A stretch of DNA of 64,000 bases from Emticicia fluvialis (GTDB lineage Bacteria; Bacteroidota; Bacteroidia; Cytophagales; Spirosomataceae), in assembly GCF_024793945.1 (NCBI RefSeq), contig NZ_JANUSD010000022.1, positions 1 through 64,000 of the forward strand, written 5' to 3'. The notes beneath the pieces are model-generated. The model was given only the letters and a program-made list of their open reading frames with translations. It was not told where the DNA came from and did not search any database. Made by a program: the position numbers and the translations under genes. Positions 1-8,928 of the stretch are shown piece by piece. Positions within the stretch are counted from its first letter, which is position 1; every line of letters starts with the position of its first letter.

Positions 1-190
1 AAAGATACGCTGGGTCACCCAAATAAAAAATACAACTAATCATAAATGCTTGCTAGTCAGTTAATTAAAAATATTTCCTGCAAAAATCCAAGCACTTTTT
101 GAAAAACCGAGGAAAACAGGAGAGAGGAAGTTAATAGAGGCCTACCGTTGGAGCGATAATTTTTAAAATGTTCCTTCTTTGGCGTGCCAT

Positions 191-226
191 AAAAAAGGTA
201 TCAGGCTTCAACCCGATACCTTTTTT
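191..226. terminator. Bidirectional intrinsic terminator
   Basis: A 12-bp perfect stem (191-202 with 215-226) carries GGTATC/GATACC at its core and A6/T6 at its ends around a 12-nt loop. The T run on either strand suits termination from both sides. It probably ends a plus-strand gene left of the window and backs up the next terminator. Confidence 0.75.
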
Positions 227-241
227 ATTATTGGTGCTAAA

Positions 242-275
242 TAAAAAAGTCTTATTCGTTTAAATCGAATAAGAC
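242..275 (-). terminator. Terminator of the small lipoprotein gene
   Basis: A 10-bp perfect stem (249-258 with 266-275) and 7-nt loop are followed on the minus strand by TTTTTTAT. It lies 27 bp past the stop codon of the lipoprotein gene. Confidence 0.8.
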
Positions 276-302
276 CTTCTTTTGAAACTATCTGATTAAG
301 AA

Positions 303-479
303 TTATTTCTTAGTTGTATCAGCAGCAGCTGTAGTATCAGCAGCAGCTGTAGTATCAGGAGTAACGGCAGTTGCAGTTGTATCAACAGATGTTGAATCAG
401 CAGTAGTTTCTGATTTAGAAGTACAAGCTGCTAGAGATGCCATACCGGCTACGAATAAAATTGCAAATACTTTTTTCAT
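303..479 (-). CDS. Small Thr/Ala/Asp-rich lipoprotein
   Basis: This 58-residue protein starts MKKVFAILF and has a type II signal peptide with lipobox LAAC, so the mature protein would begin at Cys19 and be membrane-anchored. The mature part is low complexity: Thr, Ser, Asp and Ala only, ending in two DTTAAA units and Lys-Lys. A longer frame opens 12 codons upstream, but it starts only 5 bases from the good promoter at 513-545 and lacks signal-peptide character, so I chose 479. No enzymatic motif is visible. Similar short Thr/Asp-rich lipoproteins are common in Bacteroidota and mostly uncharacterised. It is transcribed alone, with its own promoter and terminator. Confidence 0.7.
   Translation of the reverse strand: MKKVFAILFVAGMASLAACTSKSETTADSTSVDTTATAVTPDTTAAADTTAAADTTKK
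321..356. repeat. Two 18-bp direct repeats inside the lipoprotein gene
   Basis: Bases 321-338 and 339-356 are identical (AGCAGCAGCTGTAGTATC on the plus strand). Each encodes six residues of the DTTAAA type, so gain or loss of a unit keeps the frame. Confidence 0.9.
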
Positions 480-512
480 TTCTTTATGATGTTTAAGGTT
501 TGAAACGCATTG

Positions 513-545
513 CAAATTTAAGTTTATTTTAAGATATAAAGCAAG
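513..545 (-). promoter_or_regulatory. Bacteroidota-type promoter of the lipoprotein gene
   Basis: On the minus strand TTG (542-544), a 21-bp spacer and TAAATTTG (513-520) match the TTTG / TAnnTTTG consensus of the phylum. Transcription would start about 25-30 bases before the ATG at 479. Confidence 0.7.
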
Positions 546-613
546 CGATTCTTAAATTTTTTTTAAAATCACCTTAAATGAGGCTTAAAAAAGCAATATT
601 ATCTTGATAAAGT

Positions 614-1120
614 TCAATTCTGGCGTTCGTTACGGGTTTTTATCCTGTTATAAATACCTGTACTTCTGAAAGTAAGAAACTTATGGCCAAAGTAATTGGC
701 AAGAAAACTGACTCCCATACCAATTACATGAGAGCTCTTTTCACGAACAAGTAACGACTGTTCAGCAAAATACCGGTTGGCCAGATGATCAAATGCCAGA
801 GATGAAACGCCCACCTGTATACCCCAGGCTAATAGAGCAATGGTTAAAAATTTTACCGATTCGCGCCGCGTATTGCCTGACTCCCTGGCAGAAAATGCAA
901 AAACTTTTGCCGGAATAAAACTTACCACAGTGGCTGTCAGATAACCAGCCGAAACACTGAAATTAAAGGCCGGTTTATCGGCAAAGCCCAAATGAAGGAA
1001 AAGATATTTATAAGGGATCTGTGTAATAAAATTTGTACCGGCGCCTAAGATAGCTGTTAAGAAAAAAGACACGAAAACCCGTAATTCTTTATTCTTTAGT
1101 TTTTTCAATATTTTAAGCAA
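614..1120 (-). CDS. GtrA-family membrane protein
   Basis: A 168-residue protein with four predicted membrane helices and a conserved-looking tail (ANYFGHKFLTF) that matches the NF-x-(N/H)KF-x-TF ending of the GtrA family. GtrA proteins are proposed to flip polyprenyl-phosphate-linked sugars made by GtrB-type glycosyltransferases. GtrB-like enzymes with two C-terminal helices are encoded at 7639-8583 and 14935-15852, so it may work with one of them. It lies 28 bp beyond nuoN on the same strand and may be reached by read-through from the nuo genes, although it has no functional link to Complex I. The family assignment is good; the transported sugar is unknown. Confidence 0.8.
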   Translation of the reverse strand: MLKILKKLKNKELRVFVSFFLTAILGAGTNFITQIPYKYLFLHLGFADKPAFNFSVSAGYLTATVVSFIPAKVFAFSARESGNTRRESVKFLTIALLAWGIQVGVSSLAFDHLANRYFAEQSLLVREKSSHVIGMGVSFLANYFGHKFLTFRSTGIYNRIKTRNERQN

Positions 1121-1148
1121 GACATTAATATTTATAGCAATATTTCAA

Positions 1149-2543
1149 TCACATAAGGCTTCTTAGTAAATCAGGGAAGAGGCCCAGTAATAATGTACCA
1201 AATGCCGCAGCGCCCAGAATAATCTTATGAAAGGCCGTCAGGTTAATACTTTCACCTTCTCCCTCCTTCATGTAAGCGGCAATAATGGGTTTGAAATAGT
1301 AATAGATACCAACTGCCGACATCAGAATAGCCACTACAAGCAACCAGATTTTGCCTCTGAAGGCAGCATCTGCAAAAACATAGAACTTGCCCCAGAAACC
1401 AGCCGTAAGCGGAATACCCGCCAGTGAAAGCATAGAAATGGTAAGTATAAAGGCCAGGAAAGGGCTTCTTTTACCCAGGCCATTCAATACAGATATACTC
1501 TCATCAGGGCGGCCGTTAACCAGTTTTTCTTTTGATACAGCCATTAATACGCCAAAGGCGCTAATAGTGGCTAACGAATAAGCCAATGAATAGAATACTA
1601 TTGAATCGTCTGATTTATTGCTTAAGCCGATTACCGCTAAAAGCATGTATCCGGCATGCGAAATACTCGAGAAAGCAAGCATACGTTTGAAGCTGCTTTG
1701 CGAAACCGCAGTAATGTTTCCGATAACAAGGCTAAGTACGGTCATGATAACAACCATTACCCACCAGAAGCCATACAGTGGAGAGAACGAAGCATCTAAA
1801 ATACGATATATAGTTGCAAAGCCCGCCGTCTTTACAATCGTAGACATAAAGGTTGTAAAAATAGTAGGGGCGCCTTCATACACATCAGGAGTCCAGAAGT
1901 GAAACGGTGCCGCCGATACCTTAAACAATAAACCTATCAGTAAGAATGTAACACCTATGTAAAGATATACCGGGCCACCATTCATTTGTGCCTGTTGTGC
2001 TACTGCTCTGGTTACATCAATATTAAACGAATAGTTGGCGCCATAAAGCATGGCAATACCAAATAGCATGATACCCGTAGCAAACGACCCCATCAAAAAA
2101 TACTTAAGGGCCGCCTCGTTTCCTCTCAGATTCCGCTTGTCGCTTCCTGTCAATACATACATAGATACCGAAAGAATCTCAACTCCGATAAAAAGCATGA
2201 TAAGATTCTGGAAACCTGTCATCATGATGGCACCCACAAGCGAAAACTGAAGGATAGCAAAATACTCTGCAGGTTGTGCATGGTCTTCATCAATAAATCC
2301 CTTCGACAACGCCATAATCAGAAAAGCAGAAACCAGGAGTATTGCCGTAAAGAGTATCGACAGGTTATTTACCTGAAGCATATTGTTGAAATACAGACCC
2401 GGCTTATTCCACTCATAAAAATTGGCAATAAAGGCAATTGTTATAAATAAAAGAGAAGCAGGAAGTAGCACCTTCTTCGATTTAAGAAAACCTAAGAAAA
2501 GGGTAATAATTCCGGAAATAGAAAGTACGAGTATAGGATACAT
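1149..2543 (-). CDS. nuoN: NADH-quinone oxidoreductase subunit N
   Basis: This 464-residue protein has about 14 membrane helices and is one of the three antiporter-like proton channels in the Complex I membrane arm. The Glu of FIGVEILSVSMY and the Lys of FMSTIVKTAGF are the expected charge pair, and FHFWTPDVYEGAP is the family signature of the proton_antipo_M domain. The length is normal for NuoN. It is the last nuo gene here, 62 bp beyond nuoM. Confidence 0.96.
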   Translation of the reverse strand: MYPILVLSISGIITLFLGFLKSKKVLLPASLLFITIAFIANFYEWNKPGLYFNNMLQVNNLSILFTAILLVSAFLIMALSKGFIDEDHAQPAEYFAILQFSLVGAIMMTGFQNLIMLFIGVEILSVSMYVLTGSDKRNLRGNEAALKYFLMGSFATGIMLFGIAMLYGANYSFNIDVTRAVAQQAQMNGGPVYLYIGVTFLLIGLLFKVSAAPFHFWTPDVYEGAPTIFTTFMSTIVKTAGFATIYRILDASFSPLYGFWWVMVVIMTVLSLVIGNITAVSQSSFKRMLAFSSISHAGYMLLAVIGLSNKSDDSIVFYSLAYSLATISAFGVLMAVSKEKLVNGRPDESISVLNGLGKRSPFLAFILTISMLSLAGIPLTAGFWGKFYVFADAAFRGKIWLLVVAILMSAVGIYYYFKPIIAAYMKEGEGESINLTAFHKIILGAAAFGTLLLGLFPDLLRSLM

Positions 2544-2605
2544 AAGGTCTATTTATCATTATCAGTTCAGGAGCAGTATAAAAACAGCCATGTATGAACT
2601 ATGAA

Positions 2606-4054
2606 TTAAGGATGAATCAGTTGTAATAAACTATTTACCGCAGGCTCAGTAATTTTCAGAAATACATTTGGGAAAACACCCATCAGTAGTACAACGGCTG
2701 CTATTGGCAACAGCACAGCAATTTCTGAGCCTTTCACATCGCTGAATTTAGCCGTTACCTCGTTGCTTGGGCCAAACATAGAACGTTGCATCAGGCGCAG
2801 CATGTAAACTGCTCCAAAAATAATGGTCAAGCCCGCAACGCCGCCTAACCAGGCATTTTTATCAAACACGCCTTTCAGCAATAAAAACTCACCTACAAAT
2901 CCGTTGGTAAGGGGCAGCGCCACACTACCCAGCATAATAATCATAAAATAGATACTCAATGCGGGGGTCTGCTGTGTTATGCCACCTAATGCCTGCAGGT
3001 CTCTGGTTTGTGTGCGGTCGTAAATGATTTTCACAATAAAAAACAAACCAACTGCATTAATGCCATGCGCTACCATTTGCAGCAGGGCACCTTGTATTCC
3101 GCTCAAAGTGCCAGATAAAACACCGGCAGCCATTAAGCCCATGTGTGCAAATGACGAATAAGCAATAAGACGTTTAATATTATTTTGCTGTATGGCAATA
3201 ATTGAGCCGTATATAAGACCAATTACAGACAGTACCATGGCAATTGTACCGAAGTTGGATACGCCTACCGGCGAAAGTGGCAGCAGAATACGAATAAGAC
3301 CATAAACCCCCATTTTTGAAAGTAGCCCAGACAACAGCATGGTAGCCGGAGTAGGAGACTCACTGTAAGCATCCGGTTGCCAGGAATGAAAAGGTAACAC
3401 CGGCATTTTAATGGCAAAAGCTATAAAGAAAGCCCAGAAAAGCAGATTCTGATTAGCCGGCGATATAAACTTGGCTGCGTTGTAAAGTTCCTGAATATTG
3501 GCTGTTGAGGCGTTAATGTACAGATACACAATGGCTACCAGCATAAACAAGCTGCCAAACATGGTATATACAAACATTTTGAAAGTGATTTTGGGTGCAT
3601 TGATACCACCCCACAAAGCAGCCAGAAAATAAACCGGTATAAGGGCTATTTCGTAAAAGAAATAGAAAACAAATATATCTTTAGCCATAAAAACTCCCAT
3701 CAAAGCCGCTTCAGTCAATAGAATAAGCGAGTAAAAAGAGAATGGTTTGTTATAGCTGTTTTTGAACGTAGAAACAATAATTAAAGGCACTAAGAAGCCG
3801 GTAAGGGCAATCATTAAAAGGCTGATGCCATCAATACCCAAATGGAAATTGATTCTCAGGTCTTTAATCCAGGCATATTTTACTTCTATAATGGTCTGAG
3901 AGTCAAACGAAAGAAAAGTGTAAGCAGCTAAGGCAAACTCTGCAAGGGCTGTTATCAAGGCCACATTTTTTGATACTCCAGCATTACTACCTCTTAACAA
4001 AAACAGAATAAGACTGCCGATAAGGGGAATTAGTATAAGGATTAGTGCTAACAT
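2606..4054 (-). CDS. nuoM: NADH-quinone oxidoreductase subunit M
   Basis: This 482-residue protein has about 14 membrane helices and is the middle antiporter-like subunit of Complex I. Key features are the Glu in FYEIALIPVYF, the FHSWQPDAYSESPTP signature and the Lys of LLSKMGVYG. It lies 50 bp beyond nuoL and 62 bp before nuoN, in the usual L-M-N order. Length and motifs are standard. Confidence 0.96.
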   Translation of the reverse strand: MLALILILIPLIGSLILFLLRGSNAGVSKNVALITALAEFALAAYTFLSFDSQTIIEVKYAWIKDLRINFHLGIDGISLLMIALTGFLVPLIIVSTFKNSYNKPFSFYSLILLTEAALMGVFMAKDIFVFYFFYEIALIPVYFLAALWGGINAPKITFKMFVYTMFGSLFMLVAIVYLYINASTANIQELYNAAKFISPANQNLLFWAFFIAFAIKMPVLPFHSWQPDAYSESPTPATMLLSGLLSKMGVYGLIRILLPLSPVGVSNFGTIAMVLSVIGLIYGSIIAIQQNNIKRLIAYSSFAHMGLMAAGVLSGTLSGIQGALLQMVAHGINAVGLFFIVKIIYDRTQTRDLQALGGITQQTPALSIYFMIIMLGSVALPLTNGFVGEFLLLKGVFDKNAWLGGVAGLTIIFGAVYMLRLMQRSMFGPSNEVTAKFSDVKGSEIAVLLPIAAVVLLMGVFPNVFLKITEPAVNSLLQLIHP

Positions 4055-4104
4055 CCGTAATGAGTTTTAATTTTTAAGTCGTAATGTTTGGTTGAAATAA
4101 TGGG

Positions 4105-6048
4105 TTATTTTATTCCAACAATTGCTTTAATTGTTTCCAGAACCTGAAAGCCCAGATTGATACCGATAATAACCGCGATGCCGATAACCATGGCAAACAA
4201 ATAGAAGCCTGTACCACCGGCCTGTAATTTACGGGCCGCATTGCTGAACGAGTTCACAAAACCACCTACGCCGTTTACGATACCGTCGAATCCTTTCGGC
4301 TCGAAAACACCTGAAAACAGATTAGACAATCCTTTTACCGGATTCACGAATACAGCCTGGTAAATTTCGTCAATATAATACTTGTTATAGATAACTTTCT
4401 GAATGCCTGTAATTTCGCTGTCTTCAACCGGTACATTTTTGCTGTTGCCAAATCGGGTATAGGCCACAAATATTGAAATAACTGCTGCAGCTACAGAAAT
4501 ACCCATTAAAATCCACTCTGTTGAATGGTCTACCGGATGGCCTCCAAATTCAGGATTAACCGCTTTTGACCCTTCATAAATCGGGTTCAGGAAGTCGGCA
4601 AGCGCATGAGGGAAATGGAATATTTCAGGCATACCTATAAAACCACCTACTACTGATAAAGCAGCCAGAACCATCAATGGAATGGTCATGCTCGCAGGCG
4701 ATTCGTGCAAATGATGCTCTTGCTCATGCGTGCCTCTGAACGACCCCGTAAAAGTAAGGAAGAACAGACGGAACATATAAAAGGCTGTCATCATTGAGCC
4801 AGCCACAGCCAGCACCCACATAATTTTGCTATGCTCGTAAACATGGGCAAGGATTTCATCTTTTGAGAAGAAACCTGCAAAAGGCGGAATACCTGAGATG
4901 GCAATGGTACCAATCAGGAAGGTGATAGCAGTAATTTTAATTTTGCTCCACAAACCACCCATCCGGCGGATGTCCTGCTCACCACCCATGGCATGAATCA
5001 CACTACCTGCGCCAAGGAATAACAATGCTTTGAAAAACGCGTGCGTAACCACATGGAAGAAACCAGACGTATAGGCTGATACCCCTAATGCCATAAACAT
5101 ATAGCCTAACTGGCTAACGGTTGAATACGCCAATACCTTTTTGATGTCGTTCTGGAAGATACCGATGGTAGCTGCAAGCACAGCAGTTGCCACGCCAATC
5201 CAGGCAACAAATTCAAGTGTGGCAGGTGATAGCGTGTATAAAATATTTGAGCGTACAATCATGTAAATACCTGACGTAACCATGGTAGCGGCGTGAATCA
5301 GGGCCGAAACCGGAGTAGGGCCTGCCATGGCATCAGGTAACCAGGTATACAACGGAATCTGCGCCGATTTACCCATGGCACCTATAAACAAAAAGCCGGT
5401 AATGGCAATAATAGCGCCATTGCCAACACTTAAGCCCTTGGCTTTGTCAAAAACCTCTGCATACTCAACTGTACCGAAGTTAATGATAATAAGGAAAATA
5501 CCAATCAGAAAGCCCAGGTCACCGATGCGGTTCATGATAAAGGCTTTTCTTGCGGCATTGCCGTATTCGGTATTTTTGTTCCAGAAACCAATAAGCAGGT
5601 AAGAACACAACCCGACGCCTTCCCAACCAATAAACATTACGATGTAGTTGGAACCCATCACCAATAAAAGCATTGAGAAAAGGAACAGGTTAAGGAATGA
5701 CATAAATTTGCCATATCCTTCATCGTCATGCATATAGCCCATTGAATACAGGTGTATGAGCGTACCCACACCGGTAATAACAAAGAGCATCAGAATGGAA
5801 AGCTGGTCTATCTGAAAAGCGAAGTTAATCTGTAACGTGCCGACGGTAATCCAGTCGAAGACATTGACAATGATAGGCTGATTGGTTTCTGCAAATTGGT
5901 TGTAGGCTATTATAGTACCAATAAATGATAGTAATGAAGCCCCAACACCTATGGGTCCGGCTATGCTTTTTGAGATTTTACGAAAACCAAGACCGTTGAT
6001 TAAAAAACCAATGAGTGGAAATAAAGGTATTAGAGTAATGATTGACAT
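4105..6048 (-). CDS. nuoL: NADH-quinone oxidoreductase subunit L
   Basis: This 647-residue protein is the distal antiporter-like subunit of Complex I, with about 16 membrane helices and a C-terminal part that in the family forms the long lateral helix along the membrane arm. GWEGVGLCSYLLIGFW and WLPDAMAGPTPVSALIHAA are the family signatures and hold the key Glu and proton-path residues. A His-rich stretch (HEQEHHLHES) sits in a loop after the core domain. It is 71 bp downstream of nuoK. Confidence 0.97.
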   Translation of the reverse strand: MSIITLIPLFPLIGFLINGLGFRKISKSIAGPIGVGASLLSFIGTIIAYNQFAETNQPIIVNVFDWITVGTLQINFAFQIDQLSILMLFVITGVGTLIHLYSMGYMHDDEGYGKFMSFLNLFLFSMLLLVMGSNYIVMFIGWEGVGLCSYLLIGFWNKNTEYGNAARKAFIMNRIGDLGFLIGIFLIIINFGTVEYAEVFDKAKGLSVGNGAIIAITGFLFIGAMGKSAQIPLYTWLPDAMAGPTPVSALIHAATMVTSGIYMIVRSNILYTLSPATLEFVAWIGVATAVLAATIGIFQNDIKKVLAYSTVSQLGYMFMALGVSAYTSGFFHVVTHAFFKALLFLGAGSVIHAMGGEQDIRRMGGLWSKIKITAITFLIGTIAISGIPPFAGFFSKDEILAHVYEHSKIMWVLAVAGSMMTAFYMFRLFFLTFTGSFRGTHEQEHHLHESPASMTIPLMVLAALSVVGGFIGMPEIFHFPHALADFLNPIYEGSKAVNPEFGGHPVDHSTEWILMGISVAAAVISIFVAYTRFGNSKNVPVEDSEITGIQKVIYNKYYIDEIYQAVFVNPVKGLSNLFSGVFEPKGFDGIVNGVGGFVNSFSNAARKLQAGGTGFYLFAMVIGIAVIIGINLGFQVLETIKAIVGIK

Positions 6049-6119
6049 ATATTAATAGCCTCAGCCTCAAAGGCATGAATAAGGTTTAAAAACTATTATA
6101 TCTAAATTCTGAAGGGCAA

Positions 6120-6452
6120 TTACCACTTCAGTTTATCCAACAAACCAACATCAATAGAGCGGATATTTCTATAGATCATCACAATAATTGCCAGCCCAAC
6201 GGCTACTTCAGCCGCGGCTACTGCCATAATAAAGAATACAAAAACCTGCCCTGAGGGGTCTGCTCTGTATGACGAAAACGTAATCAATAAAAGATTAACC
6301 GCATTGAGCATCAGCTCAATAGACATAAATATGATGATTGCATTGCGGCGTATCAATACACCCACTACGCCAATGATGAATAAAATACTTGCCAATAAGA
6401 CATAATTGAGCAATGGGACGGTCTGGATAATGTCTGGTATTTTATTTTGCAT
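6120..6452 (-). CDS. nuoK: NADH-quinone oxidoreductase subunit K
   Basis: A 110-residue, three-helix subunit of the Complex I membrane arm. The second helix has the expected Glu (IFMSIELMLNAVNL) and the third the conserved Glu of AAAEVAVGLAIIV. I start at MQNKIPD because the 20 residues an upstream ATG would add are charged, unlike any NuoK, and make the protein too long for its family. It is the first nuo gene of this group: nuoJ and the rest do not precede it, and the next gene upstream is an exonuclease. Confidence 0.93.
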   Translation of the reverse strand: MQNKIPDIIQTVPLLNYVLLASILFIIGVVGVLIRRNAIIIFMSIELMLNAVNLLLITFSSYRADPSGQVFVFFIMAVAAAEVAVGLAIIVMIYRNIRSIDVGLLDKLKW

Positions 6453-6605
6453 CTGCAGATTTGTGATTGTTTTTCCGAAAATTTTTTCGCAAAAATAATG
6501 AACAATTATCAATAAACAATTATCAACCTGAATTTTAACGGCTGGCTGATGTCATATAAATTGCTGTTGAATATAGAAGAAAAACGGTGTTTATAACCGC
6601 AAAAA

Positions 6606-7421
6606 CTATTTTTCTATCATCATTTTCAGCTTTATTTCGGTTAATTTTCTTTTGGTGTCAAGCGGGAAATCTCCGTTTATCATCCAATCGTAATACTGAG
6701 GCTCATTTTTCAATACCAGTTTTACCGGTTTGCCATTGTGTTTGCCAAAATTAAACAGTACTTCGCCTTTGCTGTTCAGGGTCATCCGTTGTGCAAAGTC
6801 TACAATATTGGCTGATGTCAACTGGTGCAGGGCGTCCATGTCGTTTTTAACAGGCTCGTATTCTTCACCTTTGTCGTTTTTCAGTTTTACACCATCATAT
6901 TTTTCAACCTGCGAGCACAGTACCTCAAGCGTAGCCAGTGTGTCAACCTCTGCACTATGGGCGCCTTCAAGGGTTTTGTTGCAATAGAATCTATAGGCTG
7001 CCGATAACGTTCGGGGTTCCATTAAATGAAAAATCCTCTGCGCATCAATCAACTTGCGGTTTTTAATGTCAAAATCTACATCAATACGTAGAAACTCCTC
7101 AACCAGCATGGGTACATCAAAACGGTTGCTGTTAAAACCGGCCAGGTCGCATCCTTCAATAAACTGAGCCAGCGATCTCCCGATTTGCTTAAAAGTGGGG
7201 GCATCTTTTACGTCTTCATCATAAATTCCATGAATCAGGCTTGTTTCAATCGGAATCGGAATACCCGGATTAATCAGTTTTGTCTTTACCTCAACGGTTC
7301 CGTCAAGCTTGGCTTTGGCAATACACAATTCCACAATTCTGTCTTTGGTAATATTCACTCCTGTTGTTTCGAGGTCAATTACGGCAAGAGGTTTTCGGAG
7401 TTTAAGTGTATGAGTAAGCAT
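6606..7421 (-). CDS. DnaQ-like DEDDh 3'-5' exonuclease with ExoX-type C-terminal domain
   Basis: Residues 10-170 form an RNase T/DnaQ exonuclease fold with all catalytic residues in place: Asp16 and Glu18 in DLETTG, Asp102 in NRFDVP, and His155 and Asp160 in HSAEVD, so it is of the DEDDh type. The tail (about 224-255, FGKHNGKP...) resembles the small domain found after the nuclease in ExoX-like proteins. At 271 residues it is too short and differently built to be the polymerase III polC exonuclease, so a repair or processing exonuclease is the likeliest role. It is a separate gene from the nuo group, 153 bp before nuoK. Confidence 0.85.
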   Translation of the reverse strand: MLTHTLKLRKPLAVIDLETTGVNITKDRIVELCIAKAKLDGTVEVKTKLINPGIPIPIETSLIHGIYDEDVKDAPTFKQIGRSLAQFIEGCDLAGFNSNRFDVPMLVEEFLRIDVDFDIKNRKLIDAQRIFHLMEPRTLSAAYRFYCNKTLEGAHSAEVDTLATLEVLCSQVEKYDGVKLKNDKGEEYEPVKNDMDALHQLTSANIVDFAQRMTLNSKGEVLFNFGKHNGKPVKLVLKNEPQYYDWMINGDFPLDTKRKLTEIKLKMMIEK

Positions 7422-7583
7422 TATTTATTATTTAAATCAGAGGCACAAAGTTAGAAAATAATCAAAAGGATTGGCCAAAACAGCATTAAATTATATTGTT
7501 GTATCTGTATCACTAATTGGTAATCCGCGCCGGGTTCTTCTATGCGCACCAACTGTTTTATGGCAGTGGCCGCCGCCCCAAAC

Positions 7584-7604
7584 AAAAAATGCCACCTCCT
7601 GGCA
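7584..7604 (-). terminator. Possible terminator after the GT2 gene
   Basis: On the minus strand TGCCA-GGAGG-TGGCA (7590-7604) is followed by TTTTTTGTTT. The stem is only 5 bp, so the call is moderate. It lies 35 bp beyond the stop of the 7639-8583 gene. Confidence 0.5.
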
Positions 7605-7638
7605 GAGCATGGCACAATATTATTTCTGGTTATAAACG

Positions 7639-8583
7639 TTATTTATTTTCGATTACCTCATCAATTACAAAGAAAGGGCGCTTTTTTACTTCAATGTAAA
7701 TTCTACCTATGTATTCTCCAAGAATACCCAGTATAATCAGAATCACACCACTCAGAAAGTACATACCTACCGCCAGCGAAGCCGTACCCGGTGTTTCTTC
7801 AGGGGCATGCCCGAACACCTTAAAGCCTATTAAACGGTGTAATATAAAGAATGTGCCCAGAAAAAACGAAGGGATAGAGATTAGAAAGCCCATGTAAGTA
7901 GCCAACCGAAGCGGGAAACTCGAAAACCCGAACAGGCCGTCAAGGGCCAGTTGGATAAGCTTCTTGAAAGTATATTTTACTTCTCCTGCTGCCCTTTCTG
8001 CTCTTTCATAAGTAACACCCACTTGTTTAAAGCCCGCGTAGGCGCGCATACCTCTCACAAATCGGATCTGTTCCGGCATTTCTTCTACCAGCACATTTAC
8101 TACTTTTCTGTCCATTACACAAAAATCTCCTGAGTCTAACGGAATCTCAATGTCTGATATCCAGGCCAGAATTCTGTAAAATGCCGAGTAAGCTACTTTC
8201 TTAAAGAATCCTTCTTTTCGCTTTGTTCTTACAGCATATACAACCTCATAGCCTTCACGCCATTTATTTAAAAAACGGTTGAGTTCTTCCGGGGGGTCCT
8301 GCAAATCGCCATCCATTATCACAATGGCATCACCCTTAGCAACTTTTATACCGGCAGAAATGGCAGGTTGATGCCCGAAATTGCGCGAAAGTTTTACCAC
8401 CTTAACGCGCGGGTCTTTTGCGGCCATCACCCGCATCATGGTTAAAGATTGATCTCTTGAGCCGTCATCTACCAATACAATTTCGTAATCCTCACTCCAC
8501 GACGGAGCGGCAGAGGTTAGTCGATTATAAAGATTTTGCAGGTTTTCTTCTTCGTTAAAAATCGGAATGACAATAGAAATCAT
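7639..8583 (-). CDS. DPM1/GtrB-like family 2 glycosyltransferase
   Basis: A 314-residue protein with an N-terminal GT-A domain (about 1-220) and two membrane helices at the C-terminus (about 228-300). The UDP-sugar and metal-binding residues are VDDGS at 38-42 and DGDLQDPPE at 91-99; NFGHQPA is the family's usual next motif. Enzymes of this design move a sugar from a nucleotide donor to undecaprenyl phosphate (GtrB, ArnC, DPM1). It stands alone with a possible terminator behind it. GtrA at 614-1120 is a plausible partner flippase. The sugar cannot be read from the sequence. Confidence 0.88.
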   Translation of the reverse strand: MISIVIPIFNEEENLQNLYNRLTSAAPSWSEDYEIVLVDDGSRDQSLTMMRVMAAKDPRVKVVKLSRNFGHQPAISAGIKVAKGDAIVIMDGDLQDPPEELNRFLNKWREGYEVVYAVRTKRKEGFFKKVAYSAFYRILAWISDIEIPLDSGDFCVMDRKVVNVLVEEMPEQIRFVRGMRAYAGFKQVGVTYERAERAAGEVKYTFKKLIQLALDGLFGFSSFPLRLATYMGFLISIPSFFLGTFFILHRLIGFKVFGHAPEETPGTASLAVGMYFLSGVILIILGILGEYIGRIYIEVKKRPFFVIDEVIENK

Positions 8584-8667
8584 TATAACAGGGGCTTAGT
8601 GCAATCTTTAAATCGCAAAGATAGATTATTTAAAATACAAAAGGGCAAAGAAGAAAAATATAGACAT

Positions 8668-8697
8668 AAAAAAGTCCTGCGTGTGGGGCAGGACTTT
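8668..8697 (-). terminator. Intrinsic terminator, second in a tandem
   Basis: A 10-bp perfect stem AAAGTCCTGC / GCAGGACTTT (8671-8680 with 8688-8697) is followed on the minus strand by a six-T run. It lies upstream of the GT2 gene and beyond another terminator, so it ends either read-through or a small transcript from the 180 bases before it. Confidence 0.75.
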
Positions 8698-8873
8698 AGC
8701 TTTTTCAGCGCGTATGATGTAAAAACGACCGGTGTTCATAAAAAGTTTCGTGTTTGAAAAATTATTGTATTATTTTTCAAAAATGTTTTCGCCATTAATT
8801 TGGCCGCGTTTGAATGCGCTAAAAATGCCAGAAACAAGCATTTCAGAAAATTGCCTGTTGCTACTCTGGTAAT

Positions 8874-8908
8874 AAAAAAATTGGGGCTGCCAATTACCTG
8901 ACAACCCC
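8874..8908 (-). terminator. Terminator of the large surface lipoprotein gene
   Basis: On the minus strand GGGGTTGTC pairs with GGCAGCCCC (9 bp with two G-U pairs) and is followed by AATTTTTTTA. It lies 21 bp beyond the stop codon at 8929. The wobbles work only on the minus strand. Confidence 0.75.
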
Positions 8909-8928
8909 GGCAAAAAGATTTAACCTGA

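Larger units (their letters stand above)
1..302. other. Non-coding left edge
   Basis: No convincing reading frame. The only structure seen is two hairpins with A/T tracts, listed separately. Bases 1-190 show nothing I recognise; they may be the 3' flank of a gene left of the window. Confidence 0.6.
8584..8928. other. 345-bp intergenic region with three inverted repeats
   Basis: It holds two minus-strand terminator-like hairpins (8874-8908 and 8668-8697) and between them a perfect 10-bp inverted repeat, TTTGAAAAAT (8753-8762) and ATTTTTCAAA (8772-8781), with a 9-nt spacer. The 180 bases between the terminators could hold a small transcript or an operator. No supported reading frame. Confidence 0.6.

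Noticed and set aside
6453..6512. N-terminal extension of NuoK
   Set aside because: Twenty charged residues before the first helix are not found in NuoK; the internal ATG gives the normal 110 residues.
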